Part shown: positions 1 to 15,700 of the stretch, in pieces | Layout of the letters: each line of letters opens with the position of its first letter | Position numbering within the stretch: the stretch's first letter is position 1 | Source of the DNA: Synchiropus splendidus | Taxonomy: Eukaryota; Chordata; Actinopteri; Syngnathiformes; Callionymidae | Length of the DNA: 64,000 nt | Direction of reading: 5' to 3' | Assembly: GCF_027744825.2 (NCBI RefSeq) | Contig: NC_071336.1 | Coordinates: forward strand, 24,057,501-24,121,500 | Notes under the pieces: model-generated | Told to the model about the DNA's origin: nothing | The model's input: only the letters and a program-made list of their open reading frames with translations | The model's database searches: none | Program-made: the position numbers and the translations under genes

Positions 1-1152
1 ACGGAAAAGTTTTTAAAAAAAAGGAAACACAAAAGAGAAACTAAAAGAAGTCTGCCTCCAAGCACAGAAGCAGGGGTGAAAGAAAAATATATTTACTACT
101 TTAAAGAGAAAGTCAAAGTCAGTTGTTGCACTCAGCAGCCAATAATTTAACAACCTAGCTTGGATTATGTCAACTATAAATACATACGATTTCAGCTGTC
201 AAACAATCTGTGACCAGTCAAAATGGCAGCTGTATACTCATATTCTCATTCTTGCTGTAGTAATTCTTTTATTTCAGTGATGCTTTTTTGGATGTCACGC
301 TTCAGTATTAACACCTTATCCTCTGATATTTTAAAATAGAATCATTTTATTAACTTTGTTTATCGACTTGCAAAGGTCTGGGCCCAATACAGTGTTCCCA
401 TCTGGTGGTGGTGTCAATACTGCAGACTTCAACATGTCATCTGGGTCCTGTATTCTTCCTTGATGTAGCATCAGATTACCTCGCATAGTTCAATGAGAGT
501 TTTTAAAAATAAGACTGTTTTCATGTTCACCACACTGAGACTTTTCTTACTACTACTACTATTTTTTACTATATTTTTCCTGATCTGTTTCAAAAGAGAG
601 CTCTGAAAAAATGGAGCCGTTTCCAAAGAAAACAACAGAAAACAATGCAGTACTCATGCTATGCCTGTAGATGGCATTGTACAGAGCCACTTCAATCAGT
701 ACTGTTCAATAACTATCGCATTATTAGCATGTGTTCTTTGTGATCCCTGAAGGCATCATTTCCCATGTGAGTTGTTTCCAGCCAAATGTACTTGTATTAC
801 ACGTGTATTTGGCTGCTCTCGAACCCTCTGTTTAATCGGATTCAAGTTCCAGTCCAGTTCTTGTTTGAGGGAAATAATAATAAACGTATCACACACAGAA
901 CTTGTAAGAAATACTTGGCCTCCCGGTGTGGAGCTCAGTCATGACGTTTGCTGCACGGTTTTGTGTTTAAGGTTGTGGCCTGTATTTGACTGCACCAACA
1001 CGACTTCGGTTAAAATCAGAATACATTTTTCATCTGGGTTCCATGTCAGCGCTGCTTCTGCCTTCAGCTGCAGATGTCCCACCACAGTCAGGAGACTGTG
1101 TGATGCTGAACCCATGAGAGGCGGCTCCACTCCGCTCAGCACATGAACTCAC
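1..1152 (-). other. Start of kif5b intron 7
   Basis: Non-coding sequence downstream of exon 7 on the minus strand. I read both strands for the expected exon encoding NMNEHSSRSHSIFL and did not find it. The open frames here (for example 772-1146 plus) show no recognisable protein. Confidence 0.5.
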
Positions 1153-5624
<4,472 letters not shown>

Positions 5625-7387
5625 GTGTGCCGCTCTGCAGGGATGAAGATCCTAATCCAACAGACTCCAGGCTGGAGGCAGCACCCCAACCCCAGCTGCT
5701 GTCTCAGCTGACTTCTCTGGACGCTGCTCAGGACAAACTCCTACAAAGACCGGTCATTCCTGTCGACGCAGAGTCTTGTCAGATCACTTGGAGTTTGAAT
5801 TACTCAGAACATAATCCGGATTATCACTAAACAAGTGGTTTTGTCTGATTCAAACTCTGCAGCTCATCCCAGGAAGTCGTGAGAGAAGGAGATCATGAAT
5901 GCAGCGAGAAGCAGGAGGGACTAGTCTGATGTCACATGAAGTCAGAAGTCACATGTGAAGGAGCTCAGGGTAATGTGAGTAAAGGTCTTCTCCAGAACTT
6001 CACATGCAGGTCAGAGGTCCAGACAGCGTGTCATTTGAAGAAGAAAAAACTGCAGTGTTGAGTGAATATCATTTGTTTACTTTATGCAGACGCAGTGCAT
6101 GTAGTTAGTGAAGTGGATTTTGTTTATTCAGCTTATGAATTTCTCCTACCACAGTGCCAGAACATCTATCTTCTACTGCCCAGCTGCCCCCTTTATTTTG
6201 CTGCTGCCACCTTGGCAAGTGACAACAGTGAGGGATACACGAGTATTATACGACTGATGTTCAGTCTGCTGCCCTCTTGTGTTTGAAATTTGTATCAACC
6301 TGTCATCCAGTGAGGAGGTCCTGTAGTCAGACAGTCGTTTTCACTCAGGGTAAACTGGACCAGCTCATTGCTGTTGGCAGAGTTTGCTTGAGCAGTTAAC
6401 GTGTCTGGCATTGGAGCACGTTCCTCCAGGGCCTCCTGAGCGTGTGTGGAGAGCAGAACATGAGTGAGGAGTGGGATCCACTGGAGCTGCTTTTCCTTAC
6501 TGGTGTGCAGTCTGTGATTTTTAAGAACAGAATTTCTTGGTGCAGAGAGGGTTCAGAGGTTCTTCGGTCTCGCTGCGTAGGTGAATGCGAGGCGACTGGG
6601 ATGAGGATCAGGGCCTCCTGGTCAGAAAGCGAGGAGCCAGTGGAGGACTTCATGAGGGGAAGATGGTCCAACTGATCAGTGCAACATCTTCAGGCACGAG
6701 GAAGAACGAGCTGAGCCAAAAGACAAAGCTCTCCATTTACAGATCGAACTGGCTTCTGCAGCCACAAGCCTTGGGGGAAGGACTGTGACATGAAACATAT
6801 TCTCTGTATTGTAGGGGGGCGGAGCAATGGTTGGTGGAGGGGGGGGGGGGGCGCAACATATGGAGATGAGAAGAAGCTAACATGGATGAGAGACATGAGG
6901 TGCCCAACTACTGCAGACTAACCTTTGTGTCACTAAATAAATAAGGGGTATATCATGATATAAAAATGTGAAAGTGTAAAAGTGATATACGTCCCATATA
7001 AAAACCTGTAGCTCTACCCACTTCCGGGTCTCTAACAGCAGCAATGAAAAGTGTCAGATTTCATACTAAAATCATACACTATTCTTCGGTACATGGGACC
7101 GGTTCGGGACCCCAGCACCTGCGCCCATTTGTAGCTGGTGTTGGATGGTAATGGAGTGAGACCCGTGTGTTTCAATAGGTTGGATATGCCTTGCAGTGTA
7201 CAGTTGAACAGGCCAGCACAAGAGATGTGTGTGTTCATAAGTCACCACGCAAGTTAGTAGGTTCTGACACTACAGTAGTAAAACGGATTGGCGAGTGAAT
7301 GGCAAGATGAGGATGGGATTTATCGGCGCTGCTAGAGAATCAGAGCCGATGGAGTCGTGGATGGCAGTCGGAGGGACCGTCATGGAG
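5625..7387. other. Intergenic region between kif5b and the unassigned ORF
   Basis: This must contain the kif5b 5' UTR and promoter (just right of 5624) and the 3' UTR of the minus-strand ORF ending at 7388. Two TTTATT sites (6123-6128 and 6192-6197, AATAAA on minus) could end that transcript. A 13-base G run lies at 6839-6851. The open frames at 6396-6671 and 6442-6675 are antisense to each other and match nothing I know. Confidence 0.5.
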
Positions 7388-9025
7388 CTAGTTATAGGTG
7401 AAGGAAAACAAAGAGTTAAAAAGCCTCTGCAGTTCTTTCCTCCAAAAGCCTCTGGTCGAAGCTCTCCTGAAAAGCTTCTCAGAGTGCCTTCTGATGTGGA
7501 AACACATGATGCGCACGATGGCCTCGTCCACAGCAGGGTCCTGCATGGTGATCACGGACTCCAGAATGTGCCGGCCGCAGAAGTACCTCTCCAGGTCCCT
7601 CAGCGCTGCCTTGCAAATCCCTTTGGCATCCTTCAAATCGGGAGTGAAGCCGTCACGCAGAGTCACCCTCCGCATGATGTGACACACCAGCTTGTTGTTG
7701 TGCGCCATCCACTGCTCAAGGTTCGGCTTCTGCCAGGATTTACATTTGCTGGACAGCAGGCCCATCAGGAGGCTCACCAGCACCCGCAGATCGTCGTCGG
7801 ACTCAGGCCCGGAGAGGATGGCTGCACATTCCCCAGCGGGCAGGTGGGCGTTGCTCACCACCTGTTGGTTTGAAGTAAACAACAACGGAGTCACTGAGGT
7901 TTGGTGAGTATGGACCGCAGCTTCCAGAACCACAGTGTGGTCGGTGGCATAGGAGGACTCAGAGCAGTCAGAGCACGGGCCGTCTGATTTGGAGACATCC
8001 GGAGTCTCCTCGTTCTTCTCGCTTCCCGCGTCGTCGCCCGTGATTTCTGGCGGGTTAGATGTGACCTCGTAATCACCTGTTTCGTGTTGGTTTGCAGGAG
8101 CGCCGTTCTCTGAGTTTAAAATCTCAAGTTTATCAGTGGACGGGTCTAGAAGGGAGGAGTCAGAATCGAGCTGTTGGATCAGGGTGTCTAGATGATCTCG
8201 GGCAGGCGACTCTGGCGTCTCGTGCTGTTGGACCGCAGGTGGAGAGTGTGCTGCTTCTTGCTGGCGAGTGTTTGCGGGGGCCGACTGCTGTTGATCTGCT
8301 CTAGAGTTCGCCTCCCTACGTTTGGAAAATGACTTGCTCTTGCGATCGTGCTGAACGACATTGTTGGCTGCTTCTTGCTGGTATGACTCGATCACGGAGA
8401 CGAGGAACTTGACGTTGGAAGACTTCTGGGTATTAGATGCCTCTTGCTGCTTCAAGTTGGCCTCCGCGGCCAGTATTTTCGGATGGTCGGGCGCCGCCGC
8501 GTGCGGCTTTTTCTTCGGTAGGATGCAGAGGACGACCACACCTGGAGTTTCACTCTGGTTCGAGTCACCTTCCAAGTTCCTGTTCAAGCTGTCCTGCTGA
8601 TTTACGACGGCAACAAACTTTGGATTGATTGTGTTTAGCTGATGGGCACTAAGGACCGTGTCGGATGTCTCTCGTTGAGGAATTATTGAACCCTCTTCGT
8701 TAATGACAGAAGATTCCTCATCTTTCAGCGACACCGCTGTGTCTCCCTCTCCATTTGAAGTCTCCTGTCGTGTGCCAAATCCACAAGATTCGGCTTCTGA
8801 TCTTGTGTTTGTAGACTGTCGTTGTTCTAAGCCCTGCTCTTCAACGCCTCCAGTCTCCCTGTCCTGTGTTTCTGGTTGGACACCTGCTTCTGCTCTTGTG
8901 GCCTCCGACTGGCTGTCGGTTGGAGACTCTCCGTTGGAGATCTCCGGTTGGTTTAAAACACCAATCGAGTCTTCGTTTGGAGGATCTAGCTGGTCAACAA
9001 AATTTCCACAGTCGGTATTCGACAT
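7388..9025 (-). CDS. Uncharacterised single-exon protein, 545 aa, with disordered N-terminus and helical C-terminal domain
   Basis: An uninterrupted frame of 546 codons from an ATG with G at -3 to TAG. I do not recognise a named family. Residues 1 to about 400 are low-complexity and acidic/Gln/Ser-rich, with a recurring [QNR]-x-E-[TA] tetrad (RQET, QRET, QSET, QQEA, RREA, QHET) every 20-40 residues, which suggests a disordered region built from decayed repeats. Residues about 400-545 look folded and mostly helical, with LRVLVSLLMGLLSSKCKSW, PNLEQWM, a DLERYFCGRHILES block and a basic Arg/Lys-rich tail near the C-terminus. I have a weak memory of intronless uncharacterised teleost proteins with a similar PNLE...DP.VDE layout, not enough for a name. 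The long frame with biased composition argues for a real gene, but a retrogene or transposon-derived ORF cannot be excluded. The antisense frame at 7295-7873 is a shadow. Confidence 0.72.
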   Translation of the reverse strand: MSNTDCGNFVDQLDPPNEDSIGVLNQPEISNGESPTDSQSEATRAEAGVQPETQDRETGGVEEQGLEQRQSTNTRSEAESCGFGTRQETSNGEGDTAVSLKDEESSVINEEGSIIPQRETSDTVLSAHQLNTINPKFVAVVNQQDSLNRNLEGDSNQSETPGVVVLCILPKKKPHAAAPDHPKILAAEANLKQQEASNTQKSSNVKFLVSVIESYQQEAANNVVQHDRKSKSFSKRREANSRADQQQSAPANTRQQEAAHSPPAVQQHETPESPARDHLDTLIQQLDSDSSLLDPSTDKLEILNSENGAPANQHETGDYEVTSNPPEITGDDAGSEKNEETPDVSKSDGPCSDCSESSYATDHTVVLEAAVHTHQTSVTPLLFTSNQQVVSNAHLPAGECAAILSGPESDDDLRVLVSLLMGLLSSKCKSWQKPNLEQWMAHNNKLVCHIMRRVTLRDGFTPDLKDAKGICKAALRDLERYFCGRHILESVITMQDPAVDEAIVRIMCFHIRRHSEKLFRRASTRGFWRKELQRLFNSLFSFTYN

Positions 9026-9670
9026 CGCTTGGCGGGTCAGAAACGGACAGTGAAATTGCTGAAACAGTTTTCGGCCTTCTTTAGATGTTTTCTATAGAGG
9101 TCACATTTCAGAGATTTGGCCTGGACCACTCCCCACTGTACTGATGTACAAGCAATCACTTGGTGGATTCTCCACATGTACAGCAAAGAGCTACATTTGC
9201 TGCCCGTGGGCTCAATGATGAAACGCCACCTAGATTTCTTTTATATCATCTTTGAACTCATAGAGTCACGCTGGGTTCCTTTGAAGATGTTAAGGCACCT
9301 TTGATGTCTTTCATCACAAATGTTTGGCATCACTGAGGTGGAAAGTTCCTTGGAGTTAATCATGAAACAAGACATGAAGACACTGATGAAGAGAAGCTCC
9401 CAAAGTAGTAGTGGAAGTAGCTGCTAGATTTGAAACTACATTAAAAATATTTATTTCCTCAACCCTTAACATCACAATAAATGTTTTATTATATTTTCTC
9501 CTCCGCCTATTTCATCTCAAATTGCCTTGAATATCACCCCTGTCCTGAGCCTCAATGGTTGTCGTCCTATTCCTGGTTCCTTCGTCATCTTCAACACTCT
9601 TGGTCCAACAGCATCTCTTCTTCTCCACGTGTCCAAACCAACAACTTTGTCTCAGTTAATGTTATATTCC

Positions 9671-9840
9671 AATTCCAGATGGAAAAATGACAGCGATTTT
9701 GCTGTGTGTGTTCCAAATATCTAAAGAAACTGAATATCACAGTGAATCTTCTGTAACAATCGTGGGACCCAGATGAACATACAGTTTTGGTTCGTTCTGC
9801 GACACATTTGAAACGTCTAAAAAAATTAAACCCACAACTT
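9671..9840. repeat. Dispersed 170-bp repeat, copy 1
   Basis: Begins AATTCCAGATGG and runs through GTGGGACCCAGATGAAC to CCCACAACTT. It matches 10995-11168 at most positions in the same orientation. Confidence 0.9.
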
Positions 9841-10994
9841 AGTCAACCACCAAAATAGTTGTAGCATTAGTATTCTGAAAGCTAAGCGTAGCTGTACTTG
9901 TCCATCCTTATAAAAATGTCAGTGACCTGAGAGCAGACGGTTCTACAACAGTGCCCACTAGGGGCCAAATTTGTGACCAGGTAGCGGCAGACATCCTCAC
10001 TCCTCGCGCACCAACTCTTTTCAGCGGCTTCATGAAGACTCTGCACCTCAAATCCTCTGGAAACCCAGGATCTGATGCACCAACATCAGAGGACACGTAT
10101 AGTAGTAGTGACATCTACAGGGTGCAGCAGGTGTCACTGTCCGGCCATATATTTTTGTTAAAAAATATGTAAACAATTTAAAGTGATTCCACCCCAAACT
10201 GAATCCGTAAAACAACTGATGATCGCTAGCGAGTTACAGAGCTATTTAAACATGAACTAATGACACAAATAAGTCCACTGTAAAAGCAACACAAAGCTGC
10301 TTTCGTACACCTTTATTGAACGTGTAGTTCCCACTTCCATTTGGCTCAAGTCTTGTTTCCACTGAGAGCGGGGTGTAGCGAAGGCGGACAGAAGGTGGCG
10401 CCAAAGACGCGTCAGCGATCTCGTCGCACACAGGAGCAGCATGTACATCAACAGCAGTCTTAAATTAAATTTGGCAAAAGGTGGCAGGACAAACAGAAGG
10501 CCTTCGTTCCAAACAGGGAAACAGTCGGGGAAAGTCGTCTGCAGCATCGATGAGAAAGTTTATACCTGCTTCAGGTCAGTTCATGAAGCTCCAGCAGTAA
10601 TAAATACACGCAAACATTTTCAAAATAAAATACAGTACTTGTTCTTTTATCGCAGATCGCAGTCTCTTTTTATATATTATTTCCTTATGTACAGTTTTCA
10701 GTAGTCGACACAACGAGGCTGCTGAAGAAGCCGAATAAAAGACGTCTGGGTAAATGGTGAAGCTGGGCGGGTGCTGACATGCAGGGTTTTACAGTTTTAC
10801 AGGACTGATCCGGTGCTTCTCTAGTTGCCTCTGGTCCTCACACCAGGAATCAGGAGGCGTCGTGTCCTTCAGCAGTTTGACTAATGTGGTGAAGCGTTCC
10901 GGACAATTATCAGAAACACATGAAGAAGATGAAGAAGAAAAACTGTCCCCTGCACAAGTCAACATTTCTGTTGAGACCTTTTTGTGGATTCGTG

Positions 10995-11168
10995 AATTCC
11001 AGATGGAAAAATGGCGGTGATTCTGTTGTGTGTGTTCCAAATATCTAAAGAAATAAACTGAATATCACAGTGAATATTCTGTAACAATCGTGGGACCCAG
11101 ATGAACATACAGTTTTGGTTCGTTCTGCGACACATTTGAAACGTCTAAAAAAATATAACCCTCAACTT
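10995..11168. repeat. Dispersed 170-bp repeat, copy 2
   Basis: Direct-orientation copy of 9671-9840, about 1.3 kb away, with a handful of substitutions and a small insertion (AATAAACTG for AACTG). The flanks differ, so this is either a local duplication of a short block or two insertions of one unknown repeat. Confidence 0.9.
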
Positions 11169-11496
11169 GGACTGTTGAACTATGACTTGGCAAGAGTCAA
11201 GATTTCTCATAAGAATTACCTGCATTTGTCATCCTTTGACTTTTCAAACGCCTAAAATGGCATTAAAACTGAGCCCATAAATCTAAAAGACATTGAACCA
11301 CCTGGTAAATGAATCTGGTGCAGGGGCGCCCAACAGAAAGATCTGAACCAATAGAAGATCCCAAACCTTTGATCGCTCTCAACTTACTTCTTGGGACGGA
11401 GGCTGGTTCTATTAAATCACTGTACATTTGTACCTTATCTTCAGGTTTGAACCTTTCTTCTTTTTCTGTCTCACTGTAAATAAAGTTGATGAACGC

Positions 11497-11705
11497 TAGT
11501 GATGGGTAGATGAGGTATCGTGAAACAGTACTGCAGGATGGATGAAATAGTGAGCAAGCCACTAGATGGTGCTCTTGGTTCAGAAAGGATGCAAGGTTTC
11601 ACTGACTTAGCTGTTCAAGTCCAAACATTTTACAGCAGACAGTGCCACCTGGTGGCCTCTGAAAATCAGGACACTGTGTCATGAAACCTCATCAACCCTT
11701 CAATA
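11497..11705. mobile_element. Fold-back MITE, copy A
   Basis: Starts TAGTGATGGGTAGATGAGGT and contains AGTGCCACCTGGTGGCCTCTG, then GACACTG and CATGAAACCTCATC near the right end. It belongs to the family seen at 24391, 37629 and 48095. The right terminus is eroded. Confidence 0.75.
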
Positions 11706-11993
11706 ATAAACACTCTGTTTTGTTGTCTAGATGGTGCTCTGTTCAGTAATTTTAAACTTTTAGTTATATTGGAATGAAGTCCCACACAAGCTTCTTCTTA
11801 TGCTGTTCTGGCTTGGCGGTTGCTGTGAGACTTGAAGTCCACCGGAACTCAGCAGCACAAAAGAATACTTGAATATAAATAATTCCTTCTGAGGTGTTTT
11901 CTGATTCTCTGTAACAGCAGATGAGAGGGAACAAGCCTGGAGTTAAGTTAGGAGCTGGAGAAAACCTTGTTCGATCCGTGGACAGCCTCCTGG

Positions 11994-12728
11994 CTAACAG
12001 TAGAGCGACATCCGGCTGCGTCTCATGGCCTCGCTGATCAGATACGCCTGACTGACCTCCGGCTCCTCCGTCATGACCACGATGTTCTGCCACTCTCCAC
12101 ACTGGTTGGACTTCTTGATGGTGTCCACGACGCACAGAGCATAAAGACAATCCTCAAAAGTGGCCGCCATGGTCAAAGGTCTTCCGTCCCATGTCCGTCG
12201 ATCCTCCTGGTCTTGAAACGCCTGCCGGACGGCCTGGATCATGCGGATTGTCCCGATGAGATACGGTGCCGGAATGTCACTGAAAGCCTTCTCAGGTAGG
12301 GAGGACTCCTCCAGAGGCATGCTGTCCTTCAGCAGCAGCTCCGGCCCGCTCCCACGGCCGCCGCTGTTCTTCTGCCCGTAGAGGTCGGTCCCCATGACCG
12401 TCAGCCTCCCAACCGTCCCCACGACGATCACCTCCTGCCTGAACTCCCCAGGGACGTTGAAGTTGAGCGTCACGGTGCAGCAGGCGCCGCCCTCCAGGAC
12501 CATCTGGAAGGTGCAGAAGTCGTCGCTGGTGATCTGACGGATGCCGCGGATGTGGTCGGTCTGTTTGACGAACGTCTTCAGGAAGCCGTGGACTTTGGCT
12601 GCGCGTTGTCCAGTCAGAAAGGTGAAGAGGTCGATGATGTAGCTGCCCACCGAGTGGAGGCCACCGCCGCCCATGAGGTCGTCACAGCTCCAGTTGTACT
12701 TCTTCCCCAGTAAACTTCCACTGTGGAC
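11994..12728 (-). CDS. gfod1: gfod1 coding exon 3 with stop
   Basis: Codes residues 150-393 and TAG. Begins [20 protein letters not shown] and ends [13 protein letters not shown]. The acceptor is TTCCAG at 12729-12734. Includes [19 protein letters not shown] and [11 protein letters not shown]. Confidence 0.97.
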   Translation of the reverse strand, partial: VHSGSLLGKKYNWSCDDLMGGGGLHSVGSYIIDLFTFLTGQRAAKVHGFLKTFVKQTDHIRGIRQITSDDFCTFQMVLEGGACCTVTLNFNVPGEFRQEVIVVGTVGRLTVMGTDLYGQKNSGGRGSGPELLLKDSMPLEESSLPEKAFSDIPAPYLIGTIRMIQAVRQAFQDQEDRRTWDGRPLTMAATFEDCLYALCVVDTIKKSNQCGEWQNIVVMTEEPEVSQAYLISEAMRRSRMSLYC

Positions 12729-15700
12729 CTGGAAGAGGAAGATGAGAATCAGTTAGGTCAGACAGAAAGATCAATGGTGAATAATGGTGGGTCCTTTTTA
12801 TTTTATTTCATTTTTTTTTGTTTTTTTGTCTTACATTCAGATGTGCGTGGGGCTGGATTCCTTATTTGGTTACTATATATATACCGTATATATATTTATA
12901 TGTATGTATGTGTGATTTTGTATTTGTGGGTCATAAAAAAGCTCAATAAATAAGTAATTTTTTAATTCAATTTTACAGCTGTACTTTTTTTAAAATCAAC
13001 TAAACAGAATAAAATGAAGGAAATTTCAAATGTAAAAGTTGGCCGTTACATAAGTGAACTAGTGCAGCTAAAACAGACAAATTAAAAACACAACCAGCTC
13101 CTTGTAAAGCTGCAGTGAGTCAAACCTGTTGCCGTCATACCTGTGCCTCACAGACCAGCAGTTCACCGACGTATCCTTCCTCCAGCAGCTCTTTCATTCG
13201 AACGAAGGCTGGCAGAAACCTCAGCACATTTCCCATGATGCTCAGCAACTTTGGGTAGTACTGGGCCGCTGACATCATCCTGAAGGCATCCAAAGGTGTG
13301 GCAGCTCGATCACAAATCACATTCTTCCCTATTCCTGGGAAAAGAAAAAAAAAAAAAAAGAAAGAAAGACGGCTTGGAATTAGCATAAGGAAATGTTGAC
13401 ACAGGAAATTTCTTCAGCAGCCGTTTGAGCAAGAGCTTTTGGATATTATGTCACGTTGGTCAACAGTTGCCACAGCGCCCGCAGACAAAACATCCTCAGG
13501 AGCAGGAAAACATCGCCTGAACAAACAGGCTGCAGTGTGTGGAGACACCCAGGAACTCTGTCTGAGAGGATTATATGAGTGAGGAATCACCTCATGGCTG
13601 ATGATAGACACCATGACCAGGATGCTCAAATTCAGATTCAGTTTTAACATTGCAGCTGAGGTAAAGAGGCCCAGCTCTCCCTCCCTCGTCCTACAACCCA
13701 GGCGTCATGAGGTCAACTGCAGTCCGACGAGTCTGGAACACCTTAGATACCAGGGAGAGACCACCGAGCCGCCTCAACTGGCTCCTCTCAATACAGAGGA
13801 GCGGCAGATCTACTCTCTTGGATGTTTCCCTTCTAAATCCATAAACAAAACATCACCAAAATGACTGTGTTATGTAGATATACCTGATCATCCGTGATCA
13901 TAGGTGAAGCCATTAGAAGTCATCTGACAAACGGGTTTAAACTGTTTGACGACTTAAATTGACTTTGAAGTCAAGTGACCTCTTTTTACCTGCAGCGGCT
14001 GCTTTAAAGTGTGATATCCAAGACACACTACAAACAAAAACCCAGACCACCAGAACTACACACTTGAATCACAGCAGACATCCAAGTCCATCCAGGTTGC
14101 TTGTGAGGACTACAAACAGGGACTGGAGTGTATTAAATGTGAAAATACAGTTTGGGATGAACATAATCCAAACAACTCCCCCATCCCTACTGAGCATTCT
14201 AGGCGTGCAAGGGTTGGTGGGCTGATCCCAAACGTTTTAGCCTTTCATAGATGCATATTTCAGGGTTCTCCCCAGCATCAGTTGATCCAGGACTACACCT
14301 TTCCAATGCAGGCATATCAGTCACTAGCAACTATACCACTACTACAAAGGAATACTTCTAAAACATGTTTACAACCAGTGATTTTTAACTATAGGACTGG
14401 GCCCATCGTTGGGCCGTGAGCGCCTCCTGGAGGACCGCTAAAAGTTTTTTAGTTTTACACCTCTGGGTCGTGAGACGCTCAGTTTTAATACATTAGCCAC
14501 GTTTGGTGGCAGTAGTGTGTCACTGAATTGACTTGACAGCTGCAAACATGTTGAGGTTAGCTTCTATCTATCTTTATTCAGAATTTATTCAGTTTTTCCA
14601 ATTTTCTCAACAGGTTGCTTTTGTTCTTTTTTTCCTTCAGTAAATGTGATGAATATGACTTGCACCTGGTTCTTCTGCTGGTTGAACTTTTCGATGACAA
14701 ATATCTTTGCGATGATCACATGGTTTCATGTCATTTCACAAGGTTTTGGTTTGTTTAGGTGTAAGCAGACTGTGGTAGATGGTTGTTGATCAGAAATGAA
14801 ATCAAGAGTAATGAATCATTTCCAGAGATTAAAAAGGTTCAGAATCCCTGTTTTAAACGACCAGTTATTCTTCACATTCTTACGCAGCCCAACATGTTAA
14901 AACTCACCATACAGCCGTAAGAGTTTAGGCAAGCGGTGTGGCCCTAGACATTGAGCAGGTGGTCGTAATGTTATGGCCAACAGGTAATCGATACAACCTG
15001 TACTTTATAGTTAAATCACTACCATCAAGAAGTGTCTGCATTTAAATCCAAGGCTAATCTCGTTTCGTCACAATGAAGAAAAGCCGAAACATGTTCTTGG
15101 AAATCTGTGGGTTTATGAGCCGTTGACAGAGCGAGGCGTGACTGCGAGGCTCAGACAGTCTCAGCTGCCATCACATTCACCAGACAGTGAGTACGCAGTG
15201 ATGACGGGCTGGCTGAACATGCAAGATGTCAATTTGGCAAAGCTTCCCGTAATAAAAGAACACTGGTTTCCTCCACCATCTGCAGTGTGATGGCCGCTCA
15301 CAGAACAAGATCACAAACTCAATTTTCAAACATCACCATTTGGACCAGCAGCAATTCGACTGGATGTGTTGTATTTCGAAGCCCCTGGAATGAAGTAAAG
15401 AGTATCTTAGTATCTCGAACTTGCATGTGTGTTGATTCCAAACATCATGCTAGCTACACAGCGGTGGAAAAAAATTCTAGGACACCATTAAAATTTGACT
15501 CACACAATCTCAAATATTGTCTTGGAAATTGTATTGTGTTTCAAAAAGTGTGGCAGCATTATACACAAATACAAATAGTATTATTTTGTGAATTATTAAC
15601 AAGAAAATCCAGCAAAAGAAAACTCAAAATGTTCAAAAGAGTCGAGTCATGGACTATGATCGACTAATGGATTAGTCGCCAACTGTCTAGAAGTCATGCG

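Larger units (their letters stand above)
9026..11993. other. Intergenic region and probable gfod1 3' UTR
   Basis: No gene seen. The gfod1 3' UTR should extend left from 11993; a TTTATT at 10312-10317 (AATAAA on minus) is one possible end. The region also holds two copies of a 170-bp dispersed repeat (9671-9840 and 10995-11168) and a fold-back element (11497-11705), described separately. The short ORFs at 10257-10547 and 10441-10704 overlap antisense and are not convincing. Confidence 0.5.

Noticed and set aside
7295..7873. Plus-strand 192-codon open frame
   Set aside because: It lies antisense to the longer 545-codon frame, has no family resemblance, and ends inside low-complexity sequence; judged a shadow.
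10257..10704. Overlapping sense and antisense frames of 96 and 87 codons
   Set aside because: They overlap each other in opposite directions and neither shows a recognisable domain.
11764..12150. Minus-strand 128-codon frame over the gfod1 3' end
   Set aside because: Out-of-frame shadow of gfod1 exon 3 running into its 3' UTR.
14931..14985. GGTGGTCGTAATGTTATGGCCA, a word common in fish repeats
   Set aside because: Too short on its own; no boundaries or partner end could be seen.
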